A DNA stretch of 64,000 nucleotides from Paenibacillus whitsoniae (GCF_003955665.1 NZ_RXHU01000075.1:61670-125669); one strand, 5' to 3'. Shown: positions 43,374 to 52,366, counted from the first letter of the stretch. Numbers and translations are program-made. The notes: generated by a model from the sequence alone, not told the origin.

Positions 43374-44798
43374 TTAGCAATCGAAGTACAGGTTGTACTC
43401 GTGCGGGTGAATGCGGATTGCAACTTGTTTCGCTTCGCCGCGTTTCAACTCGATGTAGTTATCGATAAAGTCTTGCGTAAATACGCCGCCTTCAGTCAAG
43501 AACTCGGAGTCAGCTGCAAGAGCGTCAAGCGCTTCTTCCAGTGTGCCTGGAACGCTGCGGATTTCTGCTTTCTCAGCGTCGGACATTTCATAGATGTTCG
43601 TGTCGAAAGGACCGTAGCCAAGAGCACGTGGATCGATTTTCTTTTTGATACCGTCAAGACCAGCCATCAGCATAGCTGCGAACGCCAGGTACGGGTTAGC
43701 TGTGCTGTCCGGTGTACGGAACTCGATACGGCAGCCTTTTGGTGTTACAGCCGCGATTGGAATACGAACTGCAGCGGAACGGTTACCTTTGGAGAATACA
43801 AGGTTAACCGGAGCTTCGTAACCAGGCACCAAACGTTTGAACGAGTTTGTGCTTGGGTTTGTGATTGCGATCAACGCAGGAGCGTGGTACAGGATACCGC
43901 CGATGTAGTGGATCGCCAGTTCGCTCAGGTTCGCGTAAGCGCCTTTTTCATAGAACAAAGGCTCGCCTTCATTGAAGATGGACATGTGAACGTGCATACC
44001 GCTACCATTGTCACCGAACAGTGGCTTAGGCATGAAAGTTGCTACTTTGCCGTACTCTCTCGCTGTGTTAGCAACGATGTATTTGTATTTGAGCAGGTTA
44101 TCTGCAGTTTTAGTCAAAGAGTCGAAACGGAAGTTGATTTCAGCTTGACCCGCTGTTGCAACTTCGTGGTGGTGACGCTCGATGCGAAGACCGGCATCAG
44201 CCAATTTGTTACACATTTCGGAACGGATGTCTTGTTGGGAATCGATTGGCGCTACAGGCACATAACCACCTTTAACCGGTACTTTGTATGCCAGGTTGCC
44301 GCCTTCTTCTTTACGACCAGTGTTCCAGCCTGCTTCTTCGGAATCAACTTCGAAGTAGGATTTGTTCATGCCGTTCTCATAGCGTACATCGTCGAAAATG
44401 AAGAATTCGGACTCAGGAGCGAAGAACGCTTGCGTACCGATACCTGTTGTTTGCAGGTATTCTTCAGCTTTTTGCGCGATGGAGCGTGGGTCACGGTCAT
44501 AACGGTCGCCGTCTGGTGTATGGATGTTGCTCATGATAATCAATGTTGGATGTGCAGTGAAAGGATCGATGTAAGCAGTTTCTGTATCTGGCATCATCAC
44601 CATGTCAGATTGTTCAATTCCACGGAAGCCCGGGATGGAAGAACCGTCGAAAGCCACGCCATTTACGAATGTTTCTTCATCAACTTCTGTTGCAGGCAAG
44701 GAAATATGTTGTGCTTTGCCGGAAAGACCAACGAAACGAAAATCTACCCACTCAATATTTTTTTCCTTGATAAGGTTCAACACATTTTGAACTGACAT
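43374..44798 (-). CDS. glnA: Glutamine synthetase, GSI-beta-like
   Basis: 474 residues from ATG 44798, preceded by GGGAGGG. All GSI landmarks are present: DGSSIPGF (51-58), metal ligands in FFAPESEFF (125-133), HHHEVATAGQAEINFRFD (209-226), GSGMHVHMS (266-273), NRSAAVRIP (339-347) and RIEFRTPDSTANPYLA. Sequence and length fit the GSI-beta (E. coli-type) branch better than the 444-residue Bacillus GSI-alpha, and NIYEMS places Y403 where E. coli has its adenylylated Tyr397. It forms glutamine from glutamate, ammonium and ATP. Not preceded by glnR. GlnR-type boxes lie upstream. Confidence 0.93.
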   Translation of the reverse strand: MSVQNVLNLIKEKNIEWVDFRFVGLSGKAQHISLPATEVDEETFVNGVAFDGSSIPGFRGIEQSDMVMMPDTETAYIDPFTAHPTLIIMSNIHTPDGDRYDRDPRSIAQKAEEYLQTTGIGTQAFFAPESEFFIFDDVRYENGMNKSYFEVDSEEAGWNTGRKEEGGNLAYKVPVKGGYVPVAPIDSQQDIRSEMCNKLADAGLRIERHHHEVATAGQAEINFRFDSLTKTADNLLKYKYIVANTAREYGKVATFMPKPLFGDNGSGMHVHMSIFNEGEPLFYEKGAYANLSELAIHYIGGILYHAPALIAITNPSTNSFKRLVPGYEAPVNLVFSKGNRSAAVRIPIAAVTPKGCRIEFRTPDSTANPYLAFAAMLMAGLDGIKKKIDPRALGYGPFDTNIYEMSDAEKAEIRSVPGTLEEALDALAADSEFLTEGGVFTQDFIDNYIELKRGEAKQVAIRIHPHEYNLYFDC

Positions 44799-44878
44799 TT
44801 TAAAAAACCCTCCCATTTCCGTACATTCAACGTACTTTGCTTGATTAATGTTCAACTTTTGGCTTAATTCTTGCACTT

Positions 44879-44953
44879 ATTATATAGCGATTGCGTTCTC
44901 ACCGTCAATACTTATGTCAGGTATTTTTTATTGATGTGTAAGATATGCTCACA
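44879..44953 (-). promoter_or_regulatory. glnA promoter with GlnR/TnrA boxes
   Basis: Minus strand: -35 TTGACG (44903-44908), 18-base spacer, -10 TATAAT (44879-44884). The palindromic 17-mer TGTAAGATATGCTCACA (44937-44953) matches TGTNA-N7-TNACA exactly and is centred near -72. A weaker copy TGACATAAGTATTGACG (44903-44919, two deviations) overlaps the -35. Confidence 0.75.
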
Positions 44954-44980
44954 CTTATTCACGACCTGTTCACGTATCCA

Positions 44981-45027
44981 AAAACAGGAAAACTGGCTTC
45001 TCCATTTTAATGAAGAAACCAGTTTCC
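44981..45027 (-). terminator. Terminator of aroF
   Basis: GGAAAACTGGcTTCTcCATT pairs with AATGAAGAAaCCAGTTTCC; on the minus strand it is followed by TGTTTTTGG. It begins 14 bases after the stop codon. Confidence 0.8.
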
Positions 45028-45040
45028 GGATTGTGGATGA

Positions 45041-46084
45041 TTAAGCGAAAATCGCTTCTTTTTTCGTGTCAAATTTCTTGCCGAGCAGCGGAGCCAGCTT
45101 CTCAAGATCCTGCAGCAAGTGGGCAAATTGATCTGGGAACAGCGATTGCACGCCGTCGCCGGTCATGGAGTTGTCAGGATCCGTGTGCATTTCAATGATG
45201 AGGCCATCAGCACCTGCGGCGACAGAAGCTTTCGTCATCGGCACAACCAGCTCTCTGCGGCCTGTTCCATGGCTCGGGTCGGAGATAACCGGCAAGTGGC
45301 TGAGTTGTTTGAGAACCGGAATTGCCGATAAATCCAATGTATTTCTTGTGTACGTCTCGAATGTACGGATTCCACGCTCGCAAAGCATAACATTCGGATT
45401 GCCGCCGGCGAGAATGTATTCCGCAGCATTCAGGAACTCATCGTACGTTGCGCTGAATCCGCGCTTTAGCAGCACCGGCGTTTGGATCGTGCCGAGCTTG
45501 CGCAGAAGGTCAAAGTTCTGCATGTTGCGCGTGCCGACTTGAAGAATGTCCGCGTATTCGGCGCACACATCGACGTACTCCGGCGTCATGACTTCGGTAA
45601 TCGTCAGCAGGCCGTGTTTCTTGCCGGCTTCCGCCATCATGATGAGACCTTCCACACCAACGCCTTGGAAGCTGTAAGGGCCTGTTCTCGGCTTGAACGC
45701 ACCGCCGCGCAGTACTTGGCCGCCAGCCGCTTTCACCAGGCGAGCGATTTCATCGATTTGTTCCGGCGATTCGACGGCACAAGGACCGCCCATCACGACG
45801 AGCTGCTCACCGCCGATTTCTACGCCTTTAATCTTGATCACGGTGTCTGCCGGATGGAAGTCGCGGCTGGCCAGTTTGTAGGATTTTGAAATTTTCACAA
45901 CTTGCTCGACGCCCGACATGGATCTCAGATGCTCAGCAAGCTTCGGATCCGCTTGGCCGATAATCCCGATGACTGTACGATCTTCACCTTTGGATACATG
46001 CGCCTGCACGCCTTGGCTCTCGATGTAGTGCACGATCTCCTGAATACGTTCGTCCCCGATTTTGTTGGATGTAATTGCGATCAT
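45041..46084 (-). CDS. aroF: 3-deoxy-7-phosphoheptulonate (DAHP) synthase
   Basis: 347 residues of the short type I-beta DAHP synthase class. An N-terminal ferredoxin-like regulatory domain (about 1-70) precedes the TIM barrel: VVMGGPCAVESPEQI, RGGAFKPRTGPYSFQG, the metal Cys absent from GGPC excepted, LLKRGFSATYDEFL, VMLCERGIRTFE, VISDPSHGTGRRELV and LIIEMHTDP. It condenses phosphoenolpyruvate and erythrose-4-phosphate as the first step of aromatic amino acid synthesis. Single gene with terminator. Confidence 0.95.
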   Translation of the reverse strand: MIAITSNKIGDERIQEIVHYIESQGVQAHVSKGEDRTVIGIIGQADPKLAEHLRSMSGVEQVVKISKSYKLASRDFHPADTVIKIKGVEIGGEQLVVMGGPCAVESPEQIDEIARLVKAAGGQVLRGGAFKPRTGPYSFQGVGVEGLIMMAEAGKKHGLLTITEVMTPEYVDVCAEYADILQVGTRNMQNFDLLRKLGTIQTPVLLKRGFSATYDEFLNAAEYILAGGNPNVMLCERGIRTFETYTRNTLDLSAIPVLKQLSHLPVISDPSHGTGRRELVVPMTKASVAAGADGLIIEMHTDPDNSMTGDGVQSLFPDQFAHLLQDLEKLAPLLGKKFDTKKEAIFA

Positions 46085-46207
46085 AATAATCCACGCTCCC
46101 TAAATTAAAATAGTATGTTATGAGTTCATTGACTTCAATGCTAACACGCTTCGACGCTTGTTCGCTTTTAAGCTTTTATGCTTTTAACCGCTAAAGCAAA
46201 TATACAA

Positions 46208-46231
46208 CGCTTGACGAGTTTTCGTCAAGCG
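46208..46231 (-). terminator. Hairpin after the DUF2062 gene
   Basis: Perfect 10-base stem CGCTTGACGA / TCGTCAAGCG with a 4-base loop, 13 bases after the stop at 46244. Only a short TTGTATATTT follows on the minus strand. Confidence 0.6.
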
Positions 46232-46243
46232 CTAATTTATTTA

Positions 46244-46759
46244 TTATTCATTTGTTTGCGAGGGAGCCAGCTGATCTTTCCGAAGTCTGCGTTTCTCTTT
46301 GCGGCGATTGGTGTGATATCTGAGAAGAAAGACAATGGGGAAATAGGCGATAATCCCGAGCATAAGCCCGACGGCCATGCCTCCGACGATGAGATCCAAT
46401 CCGCTTCTAATGATGTTGGACAGGATATGCGGCAAATGGTGAATTAAGTAAATCTTGAAGTGTTTGGGCACGAGCAATTCGCCAACCTGTTTGTTCAGAA
46501 TCGACATTGGAATATAAATGACCTTGCCGAAAACAAAACCGATCAAAGCTGCAGGCAGATTCGCTCGCAATAAATAAACCAATGGAAAAATAAGCACAAA
46601 GGCAAATCCCGCAGTCGGCAGCGTGAACATCTCCACGAACAGACCGATCGAAAAGCCGCGGGCGACCTTGGAGGGGCCGCCCTTCGCTCGTAGTAACTGA
46701 ATATATTTATACCGGAACCATCGCTTTATACTGTTCCATTCGAAGCGAGCCTTCATCAT
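46244..46759 (-). CDS. DUF2062 membrane protein
   Basis: 171 residues from ATG 46759 (AAGGTGAAA just upstream; two adjacent ATGs). A longer frame overlaps ispH but has no ribosome site. A basic N-terminus (WNSIKRWFRYKYIQLLRAKG) is followed by GPSKVARGFSIGLFVEMF, typical of DUF2062, and three or four membrane segments; the tail is highly charged (NRRKEKRRLRKDQ). Function unknown. It lies 59 bases after ispH, probably in the same transcript. Confidence 0.8.
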   Translation of the reverse strand: MMKARFEWNSIKRWFRYKYIQLLRAKGGPSKVARGFSIGLFVEMFTLPTAGFAFVLIFPLVYLLRANLPAALIGFVFGKVIYIPMSILNKQVGELLVPKHFKIYLIHHLPHILSNIIRSGLDLIVGGMAVGLMLGIIAYFPIVFLLRYHTNRRKEKRRLRKDQLAPSQTNE

Positions 46760-46818
46760 TTTCACCTTCTGAGTACTGTACATGCTGGCATCAATCCCGT
46801 CGAGTGGAATAAGCAGGT

Positions 46819-47775
46819 TTAGGAGTGACTTGCTGCTTTGCTTTTGACAGTCGGAATAAGTTTCTTCATATTTACAGTACGTATGATTTCCCAAGTGGTT
46901 TCATCTTTTGGATCAAAATTCTCCAAATAAGAAATAACTTCTTTCGTTATGGGCGTCGGCGTCGAAGCTCCCGAAGTTACCCCTACTTTGCGAATGTGCA
47001 TCAACCATTCCCGCTTGAGCTCAGAAAGATCGGAAATACGGTACGCCTTCACACCGGCAATTTCTTCCGACACCTGCGCGAGGCGATTGGAATTGTTGCT
47101 TTTCGGATCTCCGACAACGATGACCAAGTCAACTTCCTTCGCTTGCTCGGCCACAGCTTCTTGCCGGACTTGCGTCGCGAGACAGATCTCATTGTGAATT
47201 TCCGCGCCCGGAAACAGTTCCAATAAGCGGTTCATGATATGCCGGATGTCCCACTGGCTCATTGTCGTCTGGTTCGTAATAATGATGCGGCCGGCCTCCA
47301 GCTTAAGCGCCTCCGCTTCCTCCAGCTTCTCGATGAGGTGCACACGGTCCGGAGCTACGCCTACCGCGCCTTCCGGCTCAGGATGGCCTTTCTTGCCAAT
47401 ATAGATCACGTGGTAATCATCCGCCACTTTCTCACGGATCAAATCGTGCGTCTTCGTCACATCCGGACAAGTTGCGTCAACAACCGTCAGCCCTTTCTCA
47501 CGTGCGCGGCGTCTAACTTCCGGCGACACGCCGTGCGCGGTGAAAATGACCGTGCCCGACTCGATGCCCTCCAAAATTTGCAGACGATTTTCTCCATCCA
47601 GCGTAATGACGCCTTCTTCCTTGAAAAAATCGGTTACGTGCGCGTTATGAACGATCATCCCTAGTATATAAATAGGTCTTGGCAGATTTAAATTTTTAGC
47701 CGTTTGCATCGCTAATGCCATCGCGTCAACCACGCCATAACAATAACCCCGCGGCGATATACGTACCACTTCCAT
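46819..47775 (-). CDS. ispH: 4-hydroxy-3-methylbut-2-enyl diphosphate reductase IspH
   Basis: 318 residues from ATG 47775, 5 bases after AGGTGG; a GTG three codons earlier lies inside that ribosome site. The three Cys ligands of the 4Fe-4S cluster are C12 (RGYCYGV), C103 (DATCPDV) and C198 (NEICLAT). Conserved HGVSPEVRRRA, GKKGHPEPEGAVG, and TSGASTPTPITKEVI. It carries out the last step of the MEP isoprenoid pathway, giving IPP and DMAPP. Confidence 0.95.
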   Translation of the reverse strand: MEVVRISPRGYCYGVVDAMALAMQTAKNLNLPRPIYILGMIVHNAHVTDFFKEEGVITLDGENRLQILEGIESGTVIFTAHGVSPEVRRRAREKGLTVVDATCPDVTKTHDLIREKVADDYHVIYIGKKGHPEPEGAVGVAPDRVHLIEKLEEAEALKLEAGRIIITNQTTMSQWDIRHIMNRLLELFPGAEIHNEICLATQVRQEAVAEQAKEVDLVIVVGDPKSNNSNRLAQVSEEIAGVKAYRISDLSELKREWLMHIRKVGVTSGASTPTPITKEVISYLENFDPKDETTWEIIRTVNMKKLIPTVKSKAASHS

Positions 47776-47820
47776 GCGATCCACCTGCCTGCTATGTCTT
47801 ATTTCCTATATTATATCCCA

Positions 47821-49293
47821 TTATACAGACAGAGGAAAGTTTGCCGGCAGCCAGATGAGGAAAGTGCTCCCTTCGTCCTTGCGCGTCGTCACTTCAACGG
47901 ATCCGTCGTGCTCGTCAATGATCCATTTGGCGATGGAAAGGCCAAGCCCCGTCCCGGTTGTCACGCCTCTGGATAAATCCGCACGATAAAACCTGTCGAA
48001 AATATGCGGAATATCCTCGCGGTCCATGCCGATGCCCGTATCCGAGATGCGCAATCCGATGAAGCTGTCTCTGCGCCTTGCATCAATGGTCACCGTACCC
48101 TCTGGGGTATACTTAAAGGCATTCTCGATAAAAATGAACAAAAGCTGCTGCAAATAGTCGCGATTGCCGTGAACGTAGACGTCTTCAAGCGCCGTCAGAT
48201 CGCCGACGCACCATTCGGCGCGATGCTCAAGCAGCTGCGCGCGGCGCACGACTTCCTGCACCAGCGGCAGCATCTCGACCGGCTGCTTCTCCATCGTGAC
48301 GCCGGCGTCCGCGCGCGCAAGCGCAAGCAGGTCGTTTACGAGCCTGCTCATGCGTTGGGCTTCGCCTGCGATGTCCTGCATCGCCTCGAGCGATATCTGC
48401 ACTTGATCCGGCGTCGCCAGCATCGTGCTGCCGGACGTTTGCTTCCACATTTTCTCCAGCAGATCGACATTTCCTCGGATCGTCGTCAGCGGCGTCCGCA
48501 GCTCGTGCGAAGCATCCGACACGAACCTGCGCTGCGCGCGATACGCCTCGTCGAGCTCGTCGTACCCTTTTTGAATGCGCGACAGCATGCCATTGATCGT
48601 ATTGGTAAGTCGGCCAATCTCATCCTGCGGGCCTTCGTAAGCGATTCGCTTCTCGAGGTCGTCGCCGCTGTCGATCTGATTCGCCGCGTCGATTACGCGC
48701 TCGATCGGCTTCAGTGCCTTGCGCGCGAGGAACCAGCCCAGCGAAGCGGCAACGATGATGGTCAGGATCGCCCAGATGATCAGTGTGTACCGCAGCGTAA
48801 CCGCTGTCCGCTCGTAGCTGCCGACAGGGACTGCGGCTTGCAGCACGCCGATGAGACGTGCGCCGTCATCCGAGCGAATACCCTGATGGTAGATCAGAAA
48901 ATCTTGACCGAGCACCTTCGTTTTCACAAAAAAGCCGCTTTGATCCTGCAGCTTGTTAATGTTCTCCGCCGTCAACGGGAGCGTGACATCATAGTACTGG
49001 AGATTGGCCGAGCGATTAAAGCTTTTGAGCGCGATATTGTACAGCTGCAAAAACGTATTGGTCGAATAAAAATCCCGGCTCTCCAGTTCCAGATCCACAA
49101 CAAGCCCTTTTTGCGAAAGTGCGATGCTTTTCTGGACACGCAGCGAGCTGTTGCTGGCTTCGCGTTTGACATCCTGGCGGATCTGATCGTAAAGGAAATA
49201 GTTCAGGAAAAAGTAAAGCACGACGCCAAAAAGAAGCATCGTCAGCGCCAAAATACCAGAATACCACAGCGTTAATCGAAGACGAAGGGACAT
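47821..49293 (-). CDS. MprB-like sensor histidine kinase
   Basis: 490 residues. Membrane helix 1 at about 9-32, an extracellular sensor of about 135 residues, helix 2 at about 168-190, HAMP (ARKALKPIERVIDAANQ), HisKA with H263 in RRFVSDASHELRTPLTTIRG, and ATPase with FIENAFKYTPEG, DTGIGMDRED and GTGLGLSIAKWI. Directly follows its regulator gene with no gap. The pair lies just downstream of an HtrA protease gene, which suggests sensing of envelope or misfolded-protein stress as with CssRS-htrA in B. subtilis or MprAB-pepD in mycobacteria. Confidence 0.88.
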   Translation of the reverse strand: MSLRLRLTLWYSGILALTMLLFGVVLYFFLNYFLYDQIRQDVKREASNSSLRVQKSIALSQKGLVVDLELESRDFYSTNTFLQLYNIALKSFNRSANLQYYDVTLPLTAENINKLQDQSGFFVKTKVLGQDFLIYHQGIRSDDGARLIGVLQAAVPVGSYERTAVTLRYTLIIWAILTIIVAASLGWFLARKALKPIERVIDAANQIDSGDDLEKRIAYEGPQDEIGRLTNTINGMLSRIQKGYDELDEAYRAQRRFVSDASHELRTPLTTIRGNVDLLEKMWKQTSGSTMLATPDQVQISLEAMQDIAGEAQRMSRLVNDLLALARADAGVTMEKQPVEMLPLVQEVVRRAQLLEHRAEWCVGDLTALEDVYVHGNRDYLQQLLFIFIENAFKYTPEGTVTIDARRRDSFIGLRISDTGIGMDREDIPHIFDRFYRADLSRGVTTGTGLGLSIAKWIIDEHDGSVEVTTRKDEGSTFLIWLPANFPLSV

Positions 49294-49983
49294 CTAGCTA
49301 TCCCCTCTCAGTACGTACCCCGCTCCCCGAACCGTTTGAATAATGCGTTTATGGCCGTATTCTTCCGTTTTTTGACGCAGCAAAGCAATGTAAACTTCCA
49401 GGACGTTCGACTCGCCGCTGTAATCGTAGCCCCATATTTTTTCCATAATGATGTCGCGCGACAGGACCCGTTTCGGATTCAACATAAACAAGTGAAGCAA
49501 GTCGAACTCCTTGGTCGTCAGCTCGATCAACTTATCCTCGCGGAACACTTCACGCGTATCCAGATCCAGCACCGCATCTTCAAATGTCAGACGATTCGTC
49601 ACCGCCTCCGGACGTTCCACCCGACGGCGCAGCAGCACCCGTACACGAGCGAGCAGCTCTTCAAGTGCAAAAGGCTTGACCAAATAATCGTCAGCGCCAA
49701 GATCCAGCCCTTTAACCCGATCGCTGATATCGTCTTTGGCCGTCAACATCAGAATCGGCACTTCGCTGCCGCCCTCGCGAACCCGGCGCACGACTTCCCA
49801 GCCGTCAATCTGCGGCATCATGACATCAAGAATGATCAAGTTCGGCTCGGTTTGCAGCATCTGCTTGAGCCCGTCGGCTCCGTTGCTTGCCGTTACGACG
49901 GAATAGCCTTCGAAAGCCAGACCTCTTCGCAGCATGGACGTAATTTTCTCATCGTCATCGATCACCATAATATTTTCTCTCAT
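49294..49983 (-). CDS. MprA-like OmpR-family response regulator
   Basis: 229 residues from ATG 49983 (GGGTGG at 8 bases). Receiver with MVIDDDEKI, D53 (ILDVMMPQIDG), LTAKDDISDRVKGLDLGADD and YLVKPFALEELLARVR; winged helix at about 130-228 with LTTKEFDLLHLFM, WGYDYSGESNVLEVYIALLR and IIQTVRGAGYVLR. The wording of these segments is notably close to mycobacterial MprA. First gene of the two-component pair; a terminator separates it from htrA upstream. Confidence 0.9.
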   Translation of the reverse strand: MRENIMVIDDDEKITSMLRRGLAFEGYSVVTASNGADGLKQMLQTEPNLIILDVMMPQIDGWEVVRRVREGGSEVPILMLTAKDDISDRVKGLDLGADDYLVKPFALEELLARVRVLLRRRVERPEAVTNRLTFEDAVLDLDTREVFREDKLIELTTKEFDLLHLFMLNPKRVLSRDIIMEKIWGYDYSGESNVLEVYIALLRQKTEEYGHKRIIQTVRGAGYVLRGDS

Positions 49984-50035
49984 CGCAGCAACCACCCTTC
50001 ATTTTTCTTCCATTGTAGCATGTATCAAAACTAGC

Positions 50036-50083
50036 AAAAAGAAGCGGAGCCTGCAGTCTTGCGGCCGCGGGACTCCACTTCTT
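50036..50083 (-). terminator. Terminator of htrA
   Basis: On the minus strand AAGAAGTGGAGTC pairs with GGCTCCGCTTCTT (some mismatches) and is followed by TTTTT; 17 bases after the stop. Confidence 0.7.
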
Positions 50084-50099
50084 CTGTTCTTACCGGTCG

Positions 50100-51674
50100 T
50101 TATTCCTGTGTATCAGCCAACGTATTTTTGTCTCCGACCGTTACGGTGACGTCCATGCGCTTACCGTCGCGAATGACGCCCAGCGTTACTTTATCGCCGA
50201 CTTTCGTCGCCTGCACCTTGGTGATCAGCTCCTGGGAGTTTTTCACCTTCGTGCCGTTAATGTCCACGATGACATCGTATTGGCGCAGACCCGCTTGGAA
50301 AGCCGGGCTCTTTCTTGTCACGCTGCCCACCAGCGCACCGTCGGTGTTCGACAGCTTCAGCTCGCTCACCCAGTCTTTGCCGATGTCTTGCAAGCCAACA
50401 CCGATAAATGGAACAGGCTCTTTCGGAATTTGAATGTTGTTTTTCAAGTTATCGAGCACGGAAGAGATGGTGCTGGTCGGAATCGCAAAACCGATGCCTT
50501 GCGCTTGCGCACTAACCGCTGTGTTAATCCCGATGACTTCACCGTTCAGGTTCAGCAGCGGACCGCCGGAGTTGCCCGGGTTAATGGACGCATCCGTTTG
50601 CAGCAAGTGCTTGTAGTCGCGTGTACCTTTCTCATCCGGAATGGAAATCGGACGTTCTTTGGCGCTTAGTACGCCAACCGTTACCGTGTGGTCGAAGCCA
50701 TACGGGTTACCGATCGCAACTACCCAGTCGCCGACATTCACATCGTCGGATTTGCCAAGCGGCAGAATCGGGAAGTCTTTGGCGCCTTCGATTTTCAGCA
50801 CTGCAAGGTCAAGATCGTAAGAGTTGCCGAGCAGCTTCGCTGTAAACGGCTTGTCGTAGCCTTCAACCGTCACTTGAATTTCATCCGCACCGTCCACAAC
50901 GTGCTCATTCGTTAGGATGTACCCGCTCTTCTCAAAAATAAACCCGGTTCCCATGCCGGCCGGTTGAAGCTGACCGGAGCCGCTTCCGCTATTGCCTTGG
51001 CTTTTTGGCGTTTGCGAGCCGCCGCCGCCATCGCCAAAGAATTGGCGGAAGAACGGATCGTCAAAAATCGAATTACCGCCGCGGGAAGAAGTCTTCGGTT
51101 TCACCAACGACTCCACTTTCACGATTGCCGGACCGGCATTTTGTGCGATGGAGGAAATGTTGCCCGGACGTACGACGTCCAGCGAAACATTTTTTACATC
51201 GCCGCTGCCGCTGCTTGTTGTTGATGCCGTTTGCGAGGCAGTACCGGATGCGAGCGGTTGATTGCCGCTGAACATATTCGTCTTATCCGCGGCAAACATG
51301 AGACCGCCAACGACGACGGCGCCGGCCAAGAAAGCGGCGAAAACGCTTTTAACCGAGGAACGCTTCTTACCGCCGTCCCAAGACGAGCTTTGCGGCGCCG
51401 CTTCCGGACCGAAGCTGAACGGACGCAAATTGCGCGGCGGTGTCACTTCCACAGACGACGTTCCTTCCGAGGAGGAAGAAGAAGTCGTCATTGATTGCGG
51501 CTGGGGTTCGCTCTCTTCCTGGAACGAGGATTTATAAGGACCATAGGAGTAATAGTACGACGGTCTTTCTTGGTTACCCTCTTCCTGCCGGTTCGAGGAG
51601 GAACCTTGCTCATTTTCATTATGATTGTTCTGCGGCTTGAAAAAGTCGCTGTAATCTTTTTTGTTATCGTCCAT
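50100..51674 (-). CDS. htrA: HtrA/DegP-type membrane-anchored serine protease
   Basis: 524 residues from ATG 51674 with GGAGG 10 bases upstream. A long polar cytoplasmic head (1-105, Ser/Gln/Tyr-rich) precedes one membrane helix (about 110-128), a Ser/Thr linker, the trypsin-like protease domain and one C-terminal PDZ domain (about 420-515). The triad is H258 (TNEHVV), D289 (YDLDLAVLKI) and S369 (NPGNSGGPLL). It degrades or refolds damaged proteins outside the membrane. The Gly/Gln-rich insert at 215-238 extends the LA loop. An MprAB-like pair follows. Confidence 0.94.
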   Translation of the reverse strand: MDDNKKDYSDFFKPQNNHNENEQGSSSNRQEEGNQERPSYYYSYGPYKSSFQEESEPQPQSMTTSSSSSEGTSSVEVTPPRNLRPFSFGPEAAPQSSSWDGGKKRSSVKSVFAAFLAGAVVVGGLMFAADKTNMFSGNQPLASGTASQTASTTSSGSGDVKNVSLDVVRPGNISSIAQNAGPAIVKVESLVKPKTSSRGGNSIFDDPFFRQFFGDGGGGSQTPKSQGNSGSGSGQLQPAGMGTGFIFEKSGYILTNEHVVDGADEIQVTVEGYDKPFTAKLLGNSYDLDLAVLKIEGAKDFPILPLGKSDDVNVGDWVVAIGNPYGFDHTVTVGVLSAKERPISIPDEKGTRDYKHLLQTDASINPGNSGGPLLNLNGEVIGINTAVSAQAQGIGFAIPTSTISSVLDNLKNNIQIPKEPVPFIGVGLQDIGKDWVSELKLSNTDGALVGSVTRKSPAFQAGLRQYDVIVDINGTKVKNSQELITKVQATKVGDKVTLGVIRDGKRMDVTVTVGDKNTLADTQE

Positions 51675-51712
51675 AGGTCTTACCTCCATATATTGAAAGT
51701 TATCAGTGCATT

Positions 51713-51739
51713 TTTGTAATGTCTCGTTTGCTATGTCTC
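51713..51739 (-). promoter_or_regulatory. Tandem direct repeat upstream of htrA
   Basis: On the minus strand GAGACATaGCAAA and GAGACATtaCAAA-type copies (11 of 13 bases identical) lie in tandem with a 14-base period, 39-65 bases before the htrA start. A response regulator dimer could bind here. No clear -35/-10 pair could be fixed. Confidence 0.45.
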
Positions 51740-51807
51740 TATCATGCACTCACAACCTTAAACGTAGATTAAAAATCAATAAAATGGAGGTAAAAAAAGG
51801 GCTTTAA

Positions 51808-52221
51808 TTAGTGAAACCAGTCATTTTCGACATTTTTCAACACATCTTTCGCAGCTTGAACCCATTTCTCTTCGACATGGCCATCGGGATCGAGCGGAGC
51901 CTGAAATTGGTCTACAAGCGCACCGTAAGTCTCGGCCTCGGCCGAAGTATCCAGCCCTTCGTTATATACGTGATTCAACACAAACGGCGTCCCGACCTCA
52001 ACCAACGCATCCGTTGCTTCCGAATCGCCATCAATTCTTCCGGTTATCACCTGAACGGGAATTCGCAGCCAAACCTTGTTCGCTTCATCAAGCGATTTGT
52101 CGAAATACCCGTGATCATAGTCCCAGTTGCCGCCGAGCGAAAAATCAAATTTCGACAATTGGGCGCGCACGCTGTCAAACGTTTCTTTTACATGTTCAAT
52201 CGAAGAGGGTACAGTTCTCAT
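51808..52221 (-). CDS. YugN-like family protein
   Basis: 137 residues, acidic and soluble. GGNWDYDHGYFDKSLDEANKV in the N-terminal third and WLRIPVQVITG followed by GTPFVLNHVYNEGLD are characteristic of the YugN family, whose function is unknown. Starts with ATG after AGGAGTGCCCC on the minus strand. Single gene; no signal peptide. Confidence 0.8.
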   Translation of the reverse strand: MRTVPSSIEHVKETFDSVRAQLSKFDFSLGGNWDYDHGYFDKSLDEANKVWLRIPVQVITGRIDGDSEATDALVEVGTPFVLNHVYNEGLDTSAEAETYGALVDQFQAPLDPDGHVEEKWVQAAKDVLKNVENDWFH

Positions 52222-52260
52222 TGGGGCACTCCTTATGCGGCAAAGTGAATTTACTATGGA

Positions 52261-52296
52261 GCTTTCCGAATCAAATACTGCTAAATTTCGGAAAGC
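52261..52296. repeat. Inverted repeat between liaR and the YugN-like gene
   Basis: GCTTTCCGAA and TTCGGAAAGC form a perfect 10-base stem with a 16-base loop, 71 bases past the liaR stop. No T run follows, so it may be a weak terminator or an operator. Confidence 0.45.
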
Positions 52297-52366
52297 TTCC
52301 TTATTGCATAGAATGTGCCAAAAAACGGTTTTTATGTGCCCAATTCTCCGTTAATTGCCGGAGATC

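Noticed and set aside
43401..44795. Open frame of 464 codons on the plus strand
   Set aside because: Shadow of glnA; unusually Cys- and Phe-rich translation with no domain.
45041..46084. Fused chorismate mutase domain in the DAHP synthase
   Set aside because: The N-terminal 70 residues fit a ferredoxin-like regulatory domain rather than the helical AroQ mutase domain found fused in other Firmicutes.
48004..49275. Open frame of 423 codons on the plus strand
   Set aside because: Antisense to the MprB-like kinase; no start signals.
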